Source of the DNA: CAWHOW01 sp963831005
GTDB lineage: Bacteria; Bacteroidota; Bacteroidia; Bacteroidales; CG2-30-32-10
DNA: 64,000 nt
Direction: 5' to 3'
NCBI GenBank assembly: GCA_963831005.1
Contig: CAWHOW010000015.1
Location: 186,001-250,000, forward strand
Shown here one piece after another: positions 19,849 to 31,000 of this stretch. The notes under the pieces were generated by a model. It did no database searches and was not told the DNA's origin. It saw only the letters and a program-made list of their open reading frames with translations. The position numbers and the translations under genes are program-made. The first letter of the stretch is position 1. Each line of letters opens with the position of its first letter.

Positions 19849-22800
19849 ATGCCTGAACACACTATGAATTTTCCTCCTGTCAAAATGTATATTTATTCCC
19901 TGATTGCATTGATTACTGCATTGCTTCAGCCGGTTAAATCTTTTACACAGGATTATAATTTCAGGTTCGATAAGATCACTTCTGAAAACATAAAGATTGA
20001 AAAAGGCCTGTCTGTTAACTCTGTCAACTGCATCGTGCAGGACAATACCGGTTATATGTGGTTTGGCACTTGGGACGGGCTGAATAAATTCGACGGGTAT
20101 AATTTCACTGTTTTCAAAGCTAACGATCTTGGCAAAGATGATGACCTAAGCAACCAAACGGTACATTCCCTTTGCCTTGACAAAGATGGAAATTTATGGG
20201 TAGGTACGGAAGGAGGACTTAATGAGTTCTTGAAAGGTAAGCAGTCTTTCGTTCAGTTCAAGCACCGACCTGGGGATAAAACAAGCATTAGCAATGACAC
20301 AATATGGTCTATATTTGAAGATTCTTCCCATGACCTTTGGATAGGAACTCAAAACGGATTAAATCTTCTTGATAGGCAAACACAAAAGGTTACACAGTTT
20401 TTTCCGATACAGGGTAATAATAATTCCTTAAGTAATAACCGCATTTATAGCATTTTTGAAGATAGCAAAGGTTGTGTTTGGTTTGCTACTGAAAAAGGCC
20501 TGAACAGGTATAATTTGCTGAATAAGCAATTTGCAAGATATTGCTATAATCCGGATAATCAAAACAGTTTAAGCTGTGATACTGTTCGGGCGGGTTGTTG
20601 CGACAAAGAAGGATTTATTTGGGCTGGCACTGATAATGGGCTTTGCAAAATCGACCCGGAAAAAGGGACTATTCAATGTTATCGTCAAAACCCAAAGGAT
20701 AAAAGCAGCCTGAGCAGTAACCATATCAGTTATGTTTTTGTAGATAACAAGGGCGTTCTATGGGTAGGAACAAGAAGCTCAGGGTTAAATATTTTTGACA
20801 AAAAAAATAATGTGTTTACCCGCTTTGTGAGTATTCCTAACAACGACAATAGTCTTAACAACAATAATATCTCATACATATATGAAGATAAATCAGGGAT
20901 TATATGGATTGCAACTGAAAAGGGGATAAACAAAATTGACCGTAATTCATATAAGTTCGAGCATTTCCAGCATGTACAAAACATAGACAACAGTTTAAAC
21001 AATAATCTTGTTTGGTCCTTTCTTGAGGACAAAAACAACACTATTTGGATTGGAACTGATGAAGGTATTGACCTCTATGATAAAAAAACGAACAAATACA
21101 GCCAGGTTAAAAGCAATTTTACTGATAAGAGTCTTACGGGTACTAGAATTACGGCAATGTTAATTGACAAAAACGGAAATATTTGGATTGGTACCGATGG
21201 TTTTGGAGTGGGTGAGTTTGTTATTACGGGTACGGGGCTTCAAAAGAAATTATCTCTGATAAAAGTATTGAATAATAAAAATGGGCTTTGTGATAACACT
21301 ATCTGGTGTCTGTTGCAAGATAAGAAAGGAAATATTTGGATAGGTACTAATAACGGATTGGACAGATACAATAATAAAAATGGGGAATTAAAATCATTTA
21401 AAAGCAACACATATAACCCTTATGGTATCAGCAATAACATCATTAATACGCTTTACGAAGATAAAGCAGGCATTATCTGGATAGGCACATATAATGGCTT
21501 GGGCCGGTTTGATTATGTTTCACAAAAAATTTACACCTATAAACATTTAACCAATAATCTGCAAAGCCTTAGCAGCAACCGTATTTTTGGCATTTATGAA
21601 GATTCATATGGAATTATATGGATTGGTACTATGGGCGGAGGACTTAATAAGTTCAATAGCAAAACAGGCATATTCAAACATTATACAGAAAAAGACGGGC
21701 TTGCAAATAATATGGTTTATTGCATACTTGAAGATAAAAGCGGAAACCTTTGGCTAAGCACCAATAATGGCATATCAAAATTTAATGTAAAAACAGAATC
21801 TTTTGTTAATTATGATGTGAAAGATGGTGTTCAAAGCAGTGAATTTAATCAAAATGCTTATTTAAAAACAAAAGATGGAGAATTATTTCTTGGCGGGATG
21901 AACGGTTTTAATGCATTTTATCCGAATGATATCAATCAGAATAAATATATTCCGCCTATTGTTATTACTACCTTTAAAAAGTATAACGAGGTTCTGAAAA
22001 CAGGGATAAAAGATGAGGATACCATTGAGCTTTCTTACAAAGATAATTTCTTTTCATTTGAATTTTCGGCGCTTGATTATTCAAACCCGTCCAAGAATAA
22101 ATATGAATACAAGCTTGAACATTTTGATAAAGATTGGATATATTGCGATGCCAATAAAAGATTTGCCGAATACACCAAGGTAAGTCCAGGTGTTTATAAG
22201 TTCATTGTCAAAGGAACAAATTGTGATGGTGTTTGGAACGAAAATGGAACTGCTGTAACCATCATTATTACTCCTCCCTGGTGGGCAACATGGATGTTTC
22301 GCATACCTTTTATCTTATTTGTGATGATTACGGGATGGTACATCATTACAAGGAGATTCAGACAAATTCGCAAGAAGCATGAAATGGAAAAGAAAGTTTT
22401 GGAAATAGAAAAACAACTTTTCGACCTAGAACAAAAAGCTTTGCAACTTCAGATGAATCCTCATTTTATTTTTAACTCGCTGAATTCCATTCAAAGTTTT
22501 ATTGTCAATTACGATTCTGATAAAGCAACACTGTATCTTGCCAAATTCGCCCAATTGATGAGGTTGATACTTTCCAATTCACGAGAGCAGTTTGTGCCTA
22601 TTAAAGACGAAATAAAAGTACTTACATATTACATGGATATTGAAAACCTTCGATTTGATAATAAATTTGATTTTAAAATAGTTGTTGATCCAGGAATTGA
22701 TGATGATTTTGTTGGAATTCCGCCGATGATCATTCAGCCTTACGTTGAAAACGCTATACTTCATGGAATAATTCATAAAACGGGAAAAGGCAATATCTCA

Positions 22801-23061
22801 ATAATTCTTTCGTTACAGGAGGAAAATATTCTTTGTACAGTTGAAGACGATGGCGTTGGCAGGGAAAAAGCTATGGAAATAAAAAATAATTCCGGATTAA
22901 AGCATAAGTCAAGGGGAATGCTGATTACCAAAGAACGTTTGGAAATCCTAAGCAAACAAATTAAGGGGCAAATATCCGTTAATGTTTTAGACCTGAAAGA
23001 TGAAAATGGTATTGCTTCCGGCACAAAAGTGGAAATCATTATTCCGTTTAAAGAAATATAA
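19849..23061 (+). CDS. Propeller-sensor histidine kinase (14 Reg_prop, Y_Y_Y, LytS-type kinase)
   Basis: 1070 residues from the chosen ATG (upstream codons overlap the previous gene and lack a ribosome site). Order: signal peptide/N-anchor ('YSLIALITALLQPVKS'); 14 Reg_prop blades of about 47 residues ('EDKSGIIWIGTxxGLNxFD'); Y_Y_Y domain at about 715-795 ('NKYEYKLEHFDKDWIY', 'SPGVYKFIVKG'); one membrane helix ('IPFILFVMITGWYIITRRF'); coiled coil; and a His_kinase domain ('LQMNPHFIFNSLNSIQSF', where H is the phospho-acceptor) with HATPase ('PYVENAILHGI', 'VEDDGVGREKAM'). The periplasmic propeller senses a ligand and the cytoplasmic LytS-type kinase phosphorylates the LytTR regulator encoded 36 bases downstream. 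The receiver is separate, unlike in classical hybrid systems. Confidence 0.92.
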   Translation: MPEHTMNFPPVKMYIYSLIALITALLQPVKSFTQDYNFRFDKITSENIKIEKGLSVNSVNCIVQDNTGYMWFGTWDGLNKFDGYNFTVFKANDLGKDDDLSNQTVHSLCLDKDGNLWVGTEGGLNEFLKGKQSFVQFKHRPGDKTSISNDTIWSIFEDSSHDLWIGTQNGLNLLDRQTQKVTQFFPIQGNNNSLSNNRIYSIFEDSKGCVWFATEKGLNRYNLLNKQFARYCYNPDNQNSLSCDTVRAGCCDKEGFIWAGTDNGLCKIDPEKGTIQCYRQNPKDKSSLSSNHISYVFVDNKGVLWVGTRSSGLNIFDKKNNVFTRFVSIPNNDNSLNNNNISYIYEDKSGIIWIATEKGINKIDRNSYKFEHFQHVQNIDNSLNNNLVWSFLEDKNNTIWIGTDEGIDLYDKKTNKYSQVKSNFTDKSLTGTRITAMLIDKNGNIWIGTDGFGVGEFVITGTGLQKKLSLIKVLNNKNGLCDNTIWCLLQDKKGNIWIGTNNGLDRYNNKNGELKSFKSNTYNPYGISNNIINTLYEDKAGIIWIGTYNGLGRFDYVSQKIYTYKHLTNNLQSLSSNRIFGIYEDSYGIIWIGTMGGGLNKFNSKTGIFKHYTEKDGLANNMVYCILEDKSGNLWLSTNNGISKFNVKTESFVNYDVKDGVQSSEFNQNAYLKTKDGELFLGGMNGFNAFYPNDINQNKYIPPIVITTFKKYNEVLKTGIKDEDTIELSYKDNFFSFEFSALDYSNPSKNKYEYKLEHFDKDWIYCDANKRFAEYTKVSPGVYKFIVKGTNCDGVWNENGTAVTIIITPPWWATWMFRIPFILFVMITGWYIITRRFRQIRKKHEMEKKVLEIEKQLFDLEQKALQLQMNPHFIFNSLNSIQSFIVNYDSDKATLYLAKFAQLMRLILSNSREQFVPIKDEIKVLTYYMDIENLRFDNKFDFKIVVDPGIDDDFVGIPPMIIQPYVENAILHGIIHKTGKGNISIILSLQEENILCTVEDDGVGREKAMEIKNNSGLKHKSRGMLITKERLEILSKQIKGQISVNVLDLKDENGIASGTKVEIIIPFKEI

Positions 23062-23097
23062 TTCTATATTTGTAATAAGTAATTAAAATCTTCCGCT

Positions 23098-23847
23098 ATG
23101 ATAAAAGCTATTATAATTGATGATGAAAAAACATCACGCGAAACCCTTAAAGGTTTACTGAAAAGATATTGCGATAATGTAGAAATAACAGCAGAAGCAG
23201 ATGGATATCTATCAGGTGTAGAAACAATAAAAACTCATAAGCCGGATGTGATATTTCTGGATATACAAATGCCTGACGGAAGCGGGTTCAAGCTTCTTGA
23301 TGAAATTGGTGAAATTAGTTTTGAAGTGATTTTTTCTACTGCGTATGACCAGTTCGCTATCAAGGCTATTAAATACAGTGCTCTTGACTATCTGTTGAAA
23401 CCAATAAATCCAGAAGATCTTATTATCTCTATTGAAAAGCTTGAACAGAGAATGTTGAGAGGTAAGGATGATACCAGCATAAAATTTCTTCTTGACAAAA
23501 TAAAAAACCCTGATACGAAAATAAAAAAGATAGTTTTATCAACGATTGAAGGAATTCATGTTGTGGATATTAACAATATCATTCGTTGCGAATCAGATGA
23601 CTATTACACTAAGTTTTTTCTGAAAAATGGAAGGATGATAATGGTTTCGAAAACATTAAAGGAAAACGAAGAATTGCTAAGTGAACACAATTTCATACGT
23701 CCCCATAAATCTCATCTTATAAATTTAAAATATGTCAAAAGCTTCCTTCGGCCAGACGGGGGTTGCATTCTTATGACAGACGGAAGTAATGTTCCCGTTT
23801 CACGGCGGAAAAGAGAAGAAATAATTGATATAATTAATCATTTGTAA
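23098..23847 (+). CDS. LytTR-family response regulator
   Basis: 249 residues. Receiver domain with 'IIDDE' acidic pair, 'VIFLDIQMPDGSG' (phospho-accepting Asp near residue 60), 'FSTAYDQFAIKA' and 'DYLLKPI'. It is followed by a LytTR DNA-binding domain (residues about 145-245: 'IIRCESDDYYTKFFL', 'FIRPHKSHLINLKYVKSF', 'VPVSRRKREEI'). It forms a two-component pair with the kinase just upstream. The next genes downstream on the same strand (TonB receptor, 1424-residue protein, PorV-like) are natural candidate targets, by position only. Confidence 0.93.
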   Translation: MIKAIIIDDEKTSRETLKGLLKRYCDNVEITAEADGYLSGVETIKTHKPDVIFLDIQMPDGSGFKLLDEIGEISFEVIFSTAYDQFAIKAIKYSALDYLLKPINPEDLIISIEKLEQRMLRGKDDTSIKFLLDKIKNPDTKIKKIVLSTIEGIHVVDINNIIRCESDDYYTKFFLKNGRMIMVSKTLKENEELLSEHNFIRPHKSHLINLKYVKSFLRPDGGCILMTDGSNVPVSRRKREEIIDIINHL

Positions 23848-24180
23848 ATTTTATTCGCTCTTTCGGTCTCAATTTCAATTATCTTGATTCTTTTTTTACC
23901 GTTAACTGGATAAATCATACCGAAAACTGATTTTGCCTTGCATCTGAACAATGATGTTATTACTTTTACAACATCAAAACAATTTGACAAGGAAATATAG
24001 CTGAATATAAATTTCCTGAAAATATTATTGGTAATTTTTTCATGAATTACATATTTAACAATCGGGTACTTAAAAAATTTTCTTAATTTGCAAATAGAAA
24101 AAATTTGTTTAATACATTTTTTTATTTTTAACTTTACCGACTTTTAGAATTACAATATTTTTTAACAAAAATTAACTGAT
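23848..24180. other. 333-base intergenic region before the TonB receptor operon
   Basis: Very AT-rich, with no gene. TTAATTTGC near 24086 resembles a -7 box but lacks one spacer base. A LytTR target (two direct repeats about 10 bases apart) could lie here, but I could not pick one out. Probably the promoter region of the receptor operon. Confidence 0.35.
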
Positions 24181-27100
24181 ATGCTACGAAAGTTACTTGT
24201 TTTTACTGCAATTGTTTTTGCAACAAATGCATTAGTATTTGCTCAAGGAGGAGGATCTGGCGCGCTTAAGGGAAAAATTACTGATAAAGACACCAAAGAA
24301 GCGATTCCTTTTGCAAGTGTTGTTGTTGAACAGGGGGGCAAACAATTTGGTGGTGTAAACTCAGACATTGACGGGAATTATACAATTAAACCTTTAGCGG
24401 CAGGTAAATATGATATTAAAGCAGTATATGTTGGATATAAACCATTAATGATTGAAAAGGTAGTAATTAATAATGACCAGATTACATTTTATGACATCCA
24501 GATGGAGAAAACCAGCCAAACTCTTAAAGAGTTTGTGGTAAAAGATTACGAAGTTCCACTTATTTCCAAAGATCAAACAGCAACGGGCGGAACAATGACA
24601 TCTGATGAAATGTCAAAAATGCCTGGAAGATCTGCCGAATCTGTTGCGGTTACTGTTGGAGGTGTGTATCAAGATATGAATGGAAATATTGGAGGCATCC
24701 GTGGTTCCCGTTCCGAAGGAACAGAAGAATTCATTGACGGTGTCAAAGTTCTTGGATCAACAAGTTTACCCCAGGGCAGATATTGAGGAAGTACAGGTTA
24801 TTACAGGTGGTCTGCCTGCTCAATATGGCGATGCAACTGGCGGTGTTATTAATATAACTACTAAAGGTGCTGCAAGGGAATTTGGTGCTGGTGCCGAAGT
24901 TGAGACTTCCGAATTTCTTGATGGTTATGGATATAACCTTATTGGATTAAATGCCCAGGGTCCCATAATCAAAAGCAAAGATTCCACTGCAGAATCTTCA
25001 CTTCTGGGCTATTTCCTTTCCTGCGAATTAACTTCTGTAGAAAACGGTAACTTGAACACCGGATCTACAATACAAACAAGTAATGATCCTTCTGCCATTG
25101 GAAGTTATACTGTTGATCCTGCCAAATTAGCACAGTTGGAACTAAATCCCTTACGCCCCTCTGGAACGGGTTTTGGCTCTTATACCAATTCCTCTTTTGT
25201 GACCGCAGATGATATTCAAAAAATGAAAGCAAAACAAAATGCACTTTCTCAGGGAATTGATCTTTCCGGGAAATTTGATGTGCGAACAACTCCGACGATA
25301 AATCTGACTTTTGGAGGATCAATTGATTATACTAAAAGTAATGCTTGGCTATATTCTTATTCTTTGTTTGACAACGATCACAATCCTGTAGTTACTGATA
25401 ATTCATGGCGTGCATGGGGTCGATTCACTCAAAGATTTCCAACTGACAAAGATAGTAAATCTGCAGTGAAAAATGTGTACTATTCAATTGAGGTGAGCTA
25501 TTCAAAAGATTACTCGGTTACTGAAGATGCTCAGCATATGGATAATTTATTTGATTATGGCTATGTTGGAAAATTCAAAACATATAAAATCAGGTCTTAC
25601 CAATTAGGTAATGATACAGCATTAGGTTATAATAACGTAATGGTTCAAAATGGGTTTAAGGATACGTTAGTAACATTCCAACGCTCAGAAGTAAATTCGG
25701 GTTTGGCAAATTATACTTCGCAATATTATAATATGTATCCACGCAATTCCGGATATTACGCAAGCGATGATGCCATTCAGTCTGGATCTAACAATTACGC
25801 ATTATTAAATGGACAAACACCTGCCTCTGTTTATGGATTATATGCTAATACCGGTAGTGTTTATAACGGATATTTTATTAGTAATAATTCTACAATAGGA
25901 ATTAATGCTGATGGTTCGGCAGATATAAAGAACCACGCCATTCAATTTGGTTTACAATATCAGCAGGATGTAGATGCCGGTTATAATGTAAATAATCCTT
26001 CAGGACTTTGGACACTTATGAGAGAGCAAGCAAACAGCCATATAGCACAGCTAAACGAAAGCAAAACTGGTGCGCATCCTGTTTATAATGCAAGCGGTGT
26101 TTTTCAGGATACCATACAGTACGACAGGCTAGTTGATACGTCTCATCAATCTTACTTTGATTATAATTTGAGAAAAAAACTTGGACTTAATCCTTATGGG
26201 CAGGATTGGATTGATATTGACAATTTAGATCCTTCCACTTTCTCAATGAGCATGTTCAGCCCTGATGAATTATTGAACAATGGAAATCAATATGTTTCAT
26301 ATTATGGTTATGATTATACCGGTAAAAAGATTAACGGAAAACCTACCATTAACGACTTTTTCAATTCGAAAGATGCATTTGGAAATTTTACCAGAAACAT
26401 TGGCGCCTTTGAACCAATATATATGGCTGGCTATGTACAGGACAAATTTGCTTTTAATGATTTGCTATTTAATATTGGCGTGCGAGTTGATCGTTACGAT
26501 GCAAATCAAGACGTTCCAAAAGACCCTTATTGTTTGTATCCCACCAAAACCGTTTCTGAAGTTACAGAATTAGGTGGCAATACTATCACAAACCCCTCCA
26601 ATATGGGATCTAATTATGTTGTATATGTGAATGATGTTAAAAATCCCACAAGTATTGTGGGTTATAGAAATGGCAGCACGTGGTATAATGCTAAGGGTGT
26701 TGAAATTTCCGATCCAAGCGTATTGGAAACCGCATCTGGCATAGCCCCATGTCTTGTAGACCCAAATAATCAGGTGCTTACGGCCAATTCATTTACTCAA
26801 TATAATCCACAGGTCAATGTAATGCCACGTATTTCTTTTTCTTTCCCAATTTCTGACGTTGCATTATTTTTTGCTCATTACGATGTTCTTACACAAAGAC
26901 CTACTGCCGGTACAGATCAGTTTTTACCAACAAATTATTTATTTATGCAAAGCCTTGCTGCGGGGACAATTGTAAATAATCCTAACTTATTACCTCAAAA
27001 AACCACTGATTTTGAGTTAGGATTTCAACAAAAATTGTCTAACTCTTCTTCGTTGAAATTTTCGGCATTTTATCGTGATATGAAAGATGAAATAGAAGCA

Positions 27101-27916
27101 TATAGATATGTTGATGCTTATCCTGTAACATATACCTCATATTCCAACATAGATTTTGGGACCGTTAAAGGAGCTACTATTTCATATGATTTAAGAAGAA
27201 CAAATAATGTTTGGATTAAAGCAAATTATACGCTTCAGTTTGCCGATGGAACAGGTTCGGGAGCTACTTCCGGACTTAATCTTGTAAATTCCGGTCAACC
27301 AAATCTTAGAACAACAATGCCATTAGATTATGACCGTCGTCATAGCCTTTCCTGCGTTGTTGATTATCGTTATTCCGAAGGGAAACACTATAATGGGCCG
27401 GTTTGGACAAGAAAAATTAAAGGAAGCGATAAAGTTAAAACTATTGCTTTACTACAAAATACAGGTATTAACTTTACTTTCTCAGGCGGTTCGGGCGTTC
27501 CTTATTCAAAATCCGCTGAAGTTATTCCTGTTGCTGTAACGGGAAATACAGTTCCTGTCTTACAGGGAACCCTTAACGGATCAAGATTACCATGGCAGTT
27601 TAAAATTGATGCCCGCTTAGATAAAGACATTAAAGTAAAGCTTGGCAATAAAGATTCTAAAAACAGAAAAGATGCCTATGTAAACATTTATTTACAAGTA
27701 TTGAATGTGCTGAATACCAAAAACATTATGGTTGTTTATGCTGCTACCGGAAATGCAAATGACGATGGTTATCTGTCTGCTGCCATGTATCAGGCTGCAA
27801 TCAATGAGCAATTAAATGTTCAATCTTATAGAGAACTGTACTCTTTATATATTAATAACCCCAATAATTATAGTTTGCCTAGAAGAATACGTTTGGGAGC
27901 TACTTTTGATTTTTAA
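24181..27916 (+). CDS. TonB-dependent receptor with carboxypeptidase-regulatory-like domain, split by a +1 frameshift
   Basis: The first frame (24181-24786) gives a signal peptide, a CarboxypepD_reg-like domain ('LKGKITDKDTKEAIPFASV', residues about 30-110) and the start of the plug ('PGRSAESVAVTVGGVYQD', 'IRGSRSEGTEEFIDGVKV'). It stops after 'SLPQGRY'. The second frame continues with 'ADIEEVQVITGGLPAQYGDA' and the 22-strand barrel to the terminal 'RLGATFDF'. Dropping one G from the GGG at about 24774-24776 joins them as 'SLPQADIEEVQ', giving 1244 residues, normal for the family. Such receptors take up large ligands across the outer membrane with TonB energy. No SusD partner follows; the operon instead continues with a giant secreted protein and a PorV-like barrel. 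Confidence 0.88.
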
Positions 27917-28015
27917 TAATTATATATAGTATGACAAAAGTAGGAGTTAAAAAATTTGTTTTTAGTTAATTATTGTAATGTGTTTGAAAAATAAAATTGA
28001 TAAAATATTTAAACT

Positions 28016-31000
28016 ATGAAAAATAGTATTCGTCCGATTTTTTTAGTAGCTTTCAGTTTATTGCTTATTAATGTAGTTTTTGCGGATAAGTATCATAATA
28101 AAACAGGAAGCAGACAAGGTCAAAGTGAAACCAGAGTGGGCGCAGCAGCCGAACCATGTTCTCCTGCTACCGGCCACACTGATCTTGACCTTAATAATGT
28201 CAGGGCTCGCATAAATACCGGCGGCGATATGTGGTGGGATATGATTAACTTAGCCAAATATGAAATTCCTAAAGGTTCGGGTAAAACCTCAATGTTTGCA
28301 GGATCTTTATGGATAGGTGGGGTAGACATAAACGGACAACTTAAACTGGCTGCTGTAGAATACAGAGAATCAGGTAATGATTATTGGCCAGGCCCTCTTA
28401 CTACTGATGGCTATGCCTCTGTTGATGCCCCAACATGTGAGCAATATGATCATCATTTTCTTATAACAAGAGCGGAAGTAGATCAGTTTATTGCTTGGTG
28501 GAATTGCAAATCTTGTTATCCCGACTACCAGATTCCGTCTGACATCTTGAATTGGCCGGCCCATGGAGATATTACAAAAAACCAAAGTTATTATCTTGCT
28601 CCATTTTACGACAATGGAGGAACTGGAACATATGACCCAACATTGGGTGATTACCCTTACTATGACGTAAATAACTCTCTTTGCCCTTATAACCCTTCTA
28701 ATTTGGGGAAACCACCACAACCAACTATGGAGGGTAATGGCATCCAGGTTGACCAGTGTATAAAAGGAGATCAAACTCTTTGGTGGGTATTTAATGATAA
28801 AGGAAATATACATACCGAATCAAAAGGGGCCCCTATTGGTTTGGAAATTCGCGCACAGGCTTTTGCCTTTTCTACAAACGATGAAATTAATAATATGACT
28901 TTTTATAGTTATGAAATTATTAACCGCTCTACGTATACATTAACAGAAACATACATGAGTCAATGGTGCGATCCTGATTTAGGCTTCGGAAATGATGATT
29001 ATGTTGGCTGTGATATTCCTAGGGGTATGGGCTATGATTATAATGGAACAGATGTGGATGGCAGTGGACAGCCCCAAGCATATGGCGCCAATCCCCCTGC
29101 GATAGGCATGGATTTCTTTCAGGGCCCATATATGGATCCTGATGGTATTGATAATCCCAAATACGATAAAAATGGGATACAGATGTGTGATGCAAGTATA
29201 AATGGCGTAAACTTTGGGGATGGAATAGTTGATAATGAGCGTTTTGGAATGAGGCGATTTATTTATTTCTCAAATGCAGATATGGGAGGACCCGAAGCTG
29301 AAAGTGACCCTGTAATTGCTATTGATTATTACAATTATTTGAGAGGGATATGGAAAGATGGAACTCAAATGATGTGGGGGGGGAATGCTCATACTGGAGG
29401 ACCAGGTGTTTGTGGCCCTGAAAGTGACTTTATGTTCCCAGGTAATACAGATCCTTGTGAATGGTCTACAGCGGGTCAACCACCTAATTGTACTCCCGAT
29501 TGGACTGAAAAAAATGTAGGAAATCAACCAGGTGACAGGCGTTTTTTACAATCAGCAGGACCTTTTACACTTCAACCCGGTGCAGTAAATTATATTACCG
29601 TTGGAGTTCCTTGGGCTAGGGCAACTACTGGTAGTGCCTGGGCATCGGTTGGATTATTGGATGCGGCAGATGATAAATGTCAGCGTTTGTTTGACAACTG
29701 CTTTAAGGTTGTTGATGGACCAGATGCACCAGACTTAGCGATTCAGGAACTCAATAATGAATTAATTTTTTACATTTCTAATAAAACTACATCAAACAAT
29801 TATAAAGAAAAATATCAGGAAATTGATCCTTCTATTGTAACGCCAGACAGCTTGGTAATCAAAGGAACTGATTCTACATATAAATCCAGAAAACTAAGAT
29901 TTGACTCAATATATAAATTTGAAGGATATCAAATTTACCAGTTAGTAAATGCATCGGTTTCGGTTTCTAACCTTCAGGATCCAACTCAGGCTCGTCTGGT
30001 TGCTCAATGCGATATTGTAGATTATGATAAATTAGGAAACCCCGTTGGTAATTTGATCAATTACTCATATGATGAATCCGTTGGGGCTACTGTTCCGATT
30101 CAGGAAGTTGTTGGTTCAAATACTGGAATTATTCATTCTTTTGTTATTACTTCTGATCAATTTGCAACCGGTGTTCAAACCCTTGTTAATCATAAGCAAT
30201 ATTATTATATGGCTTTGGCTTATGCATACAATAATTATTTGACTTACTCTGTAGACCCAAATAACCAATCTACTGGTATTCCAGGAATTTCCGCACTTCA
30301 AGGACAAATGAAACCTTATCTTGCAGGACGAAAAAACATCCAGGTTTATACAGGTATTCCTCACAACCCCGCTCCAGAGGCAAACGGTACTGTTCAAAAT
30401 TCTCAATATGGATTTGGGCCCAAAATTACCAGAATTGAAGGCCAAGGCAATGGAGGAAACATTCTTGATTTAACACCCGAATCTGAGGCGCAGATTTTAA
30501 GAGATGACTCAATGCTAACGCCCGAATATCAAAATGCAGCTGGCCCAATTAAAGTAAAAGTTATAGATCCTCTTAATGTAATAGGAACCACGTATACATT
30601 ATGTTTCAATAATCTTAGTACATATAAAATTCATCAGGTTTCTCACACTGCAGATATTAATGCAGGAGGAGATACTGCATCTTTACAAGTCTCTAACTGG
30701 ATGTTGATAGATAATGTTAGTGGCGATACAATTCATTCAGACACAAGTACATTATATGACAATGAGCAATTATTTCTTGATATTGATAGAGGAATTTCAA
30801 TTGAAATATATCAAACTTGGAATTTGGGAATACGTCAAGTAGGTGCATTAGGGTCGGGACTCACACCGCCTGCAATTTATACTATACTAGCACCAAGTAA
30901 TGGCTTTCTCGAATCAAGTATTTCTTACGCAGATAGCTCAAAGAGATGGTTAGGAGGAATTCCCGATGTTGATGGTGGAGGTTATTGGAACTGGATTAGA

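Noticed and set aside
24680..24786. Separate overlapping receptor gene starting at 24680
   Set aside because: The overlap is a by-product of the frameshift; the two frames are parts of one TonB-dependent receptor.
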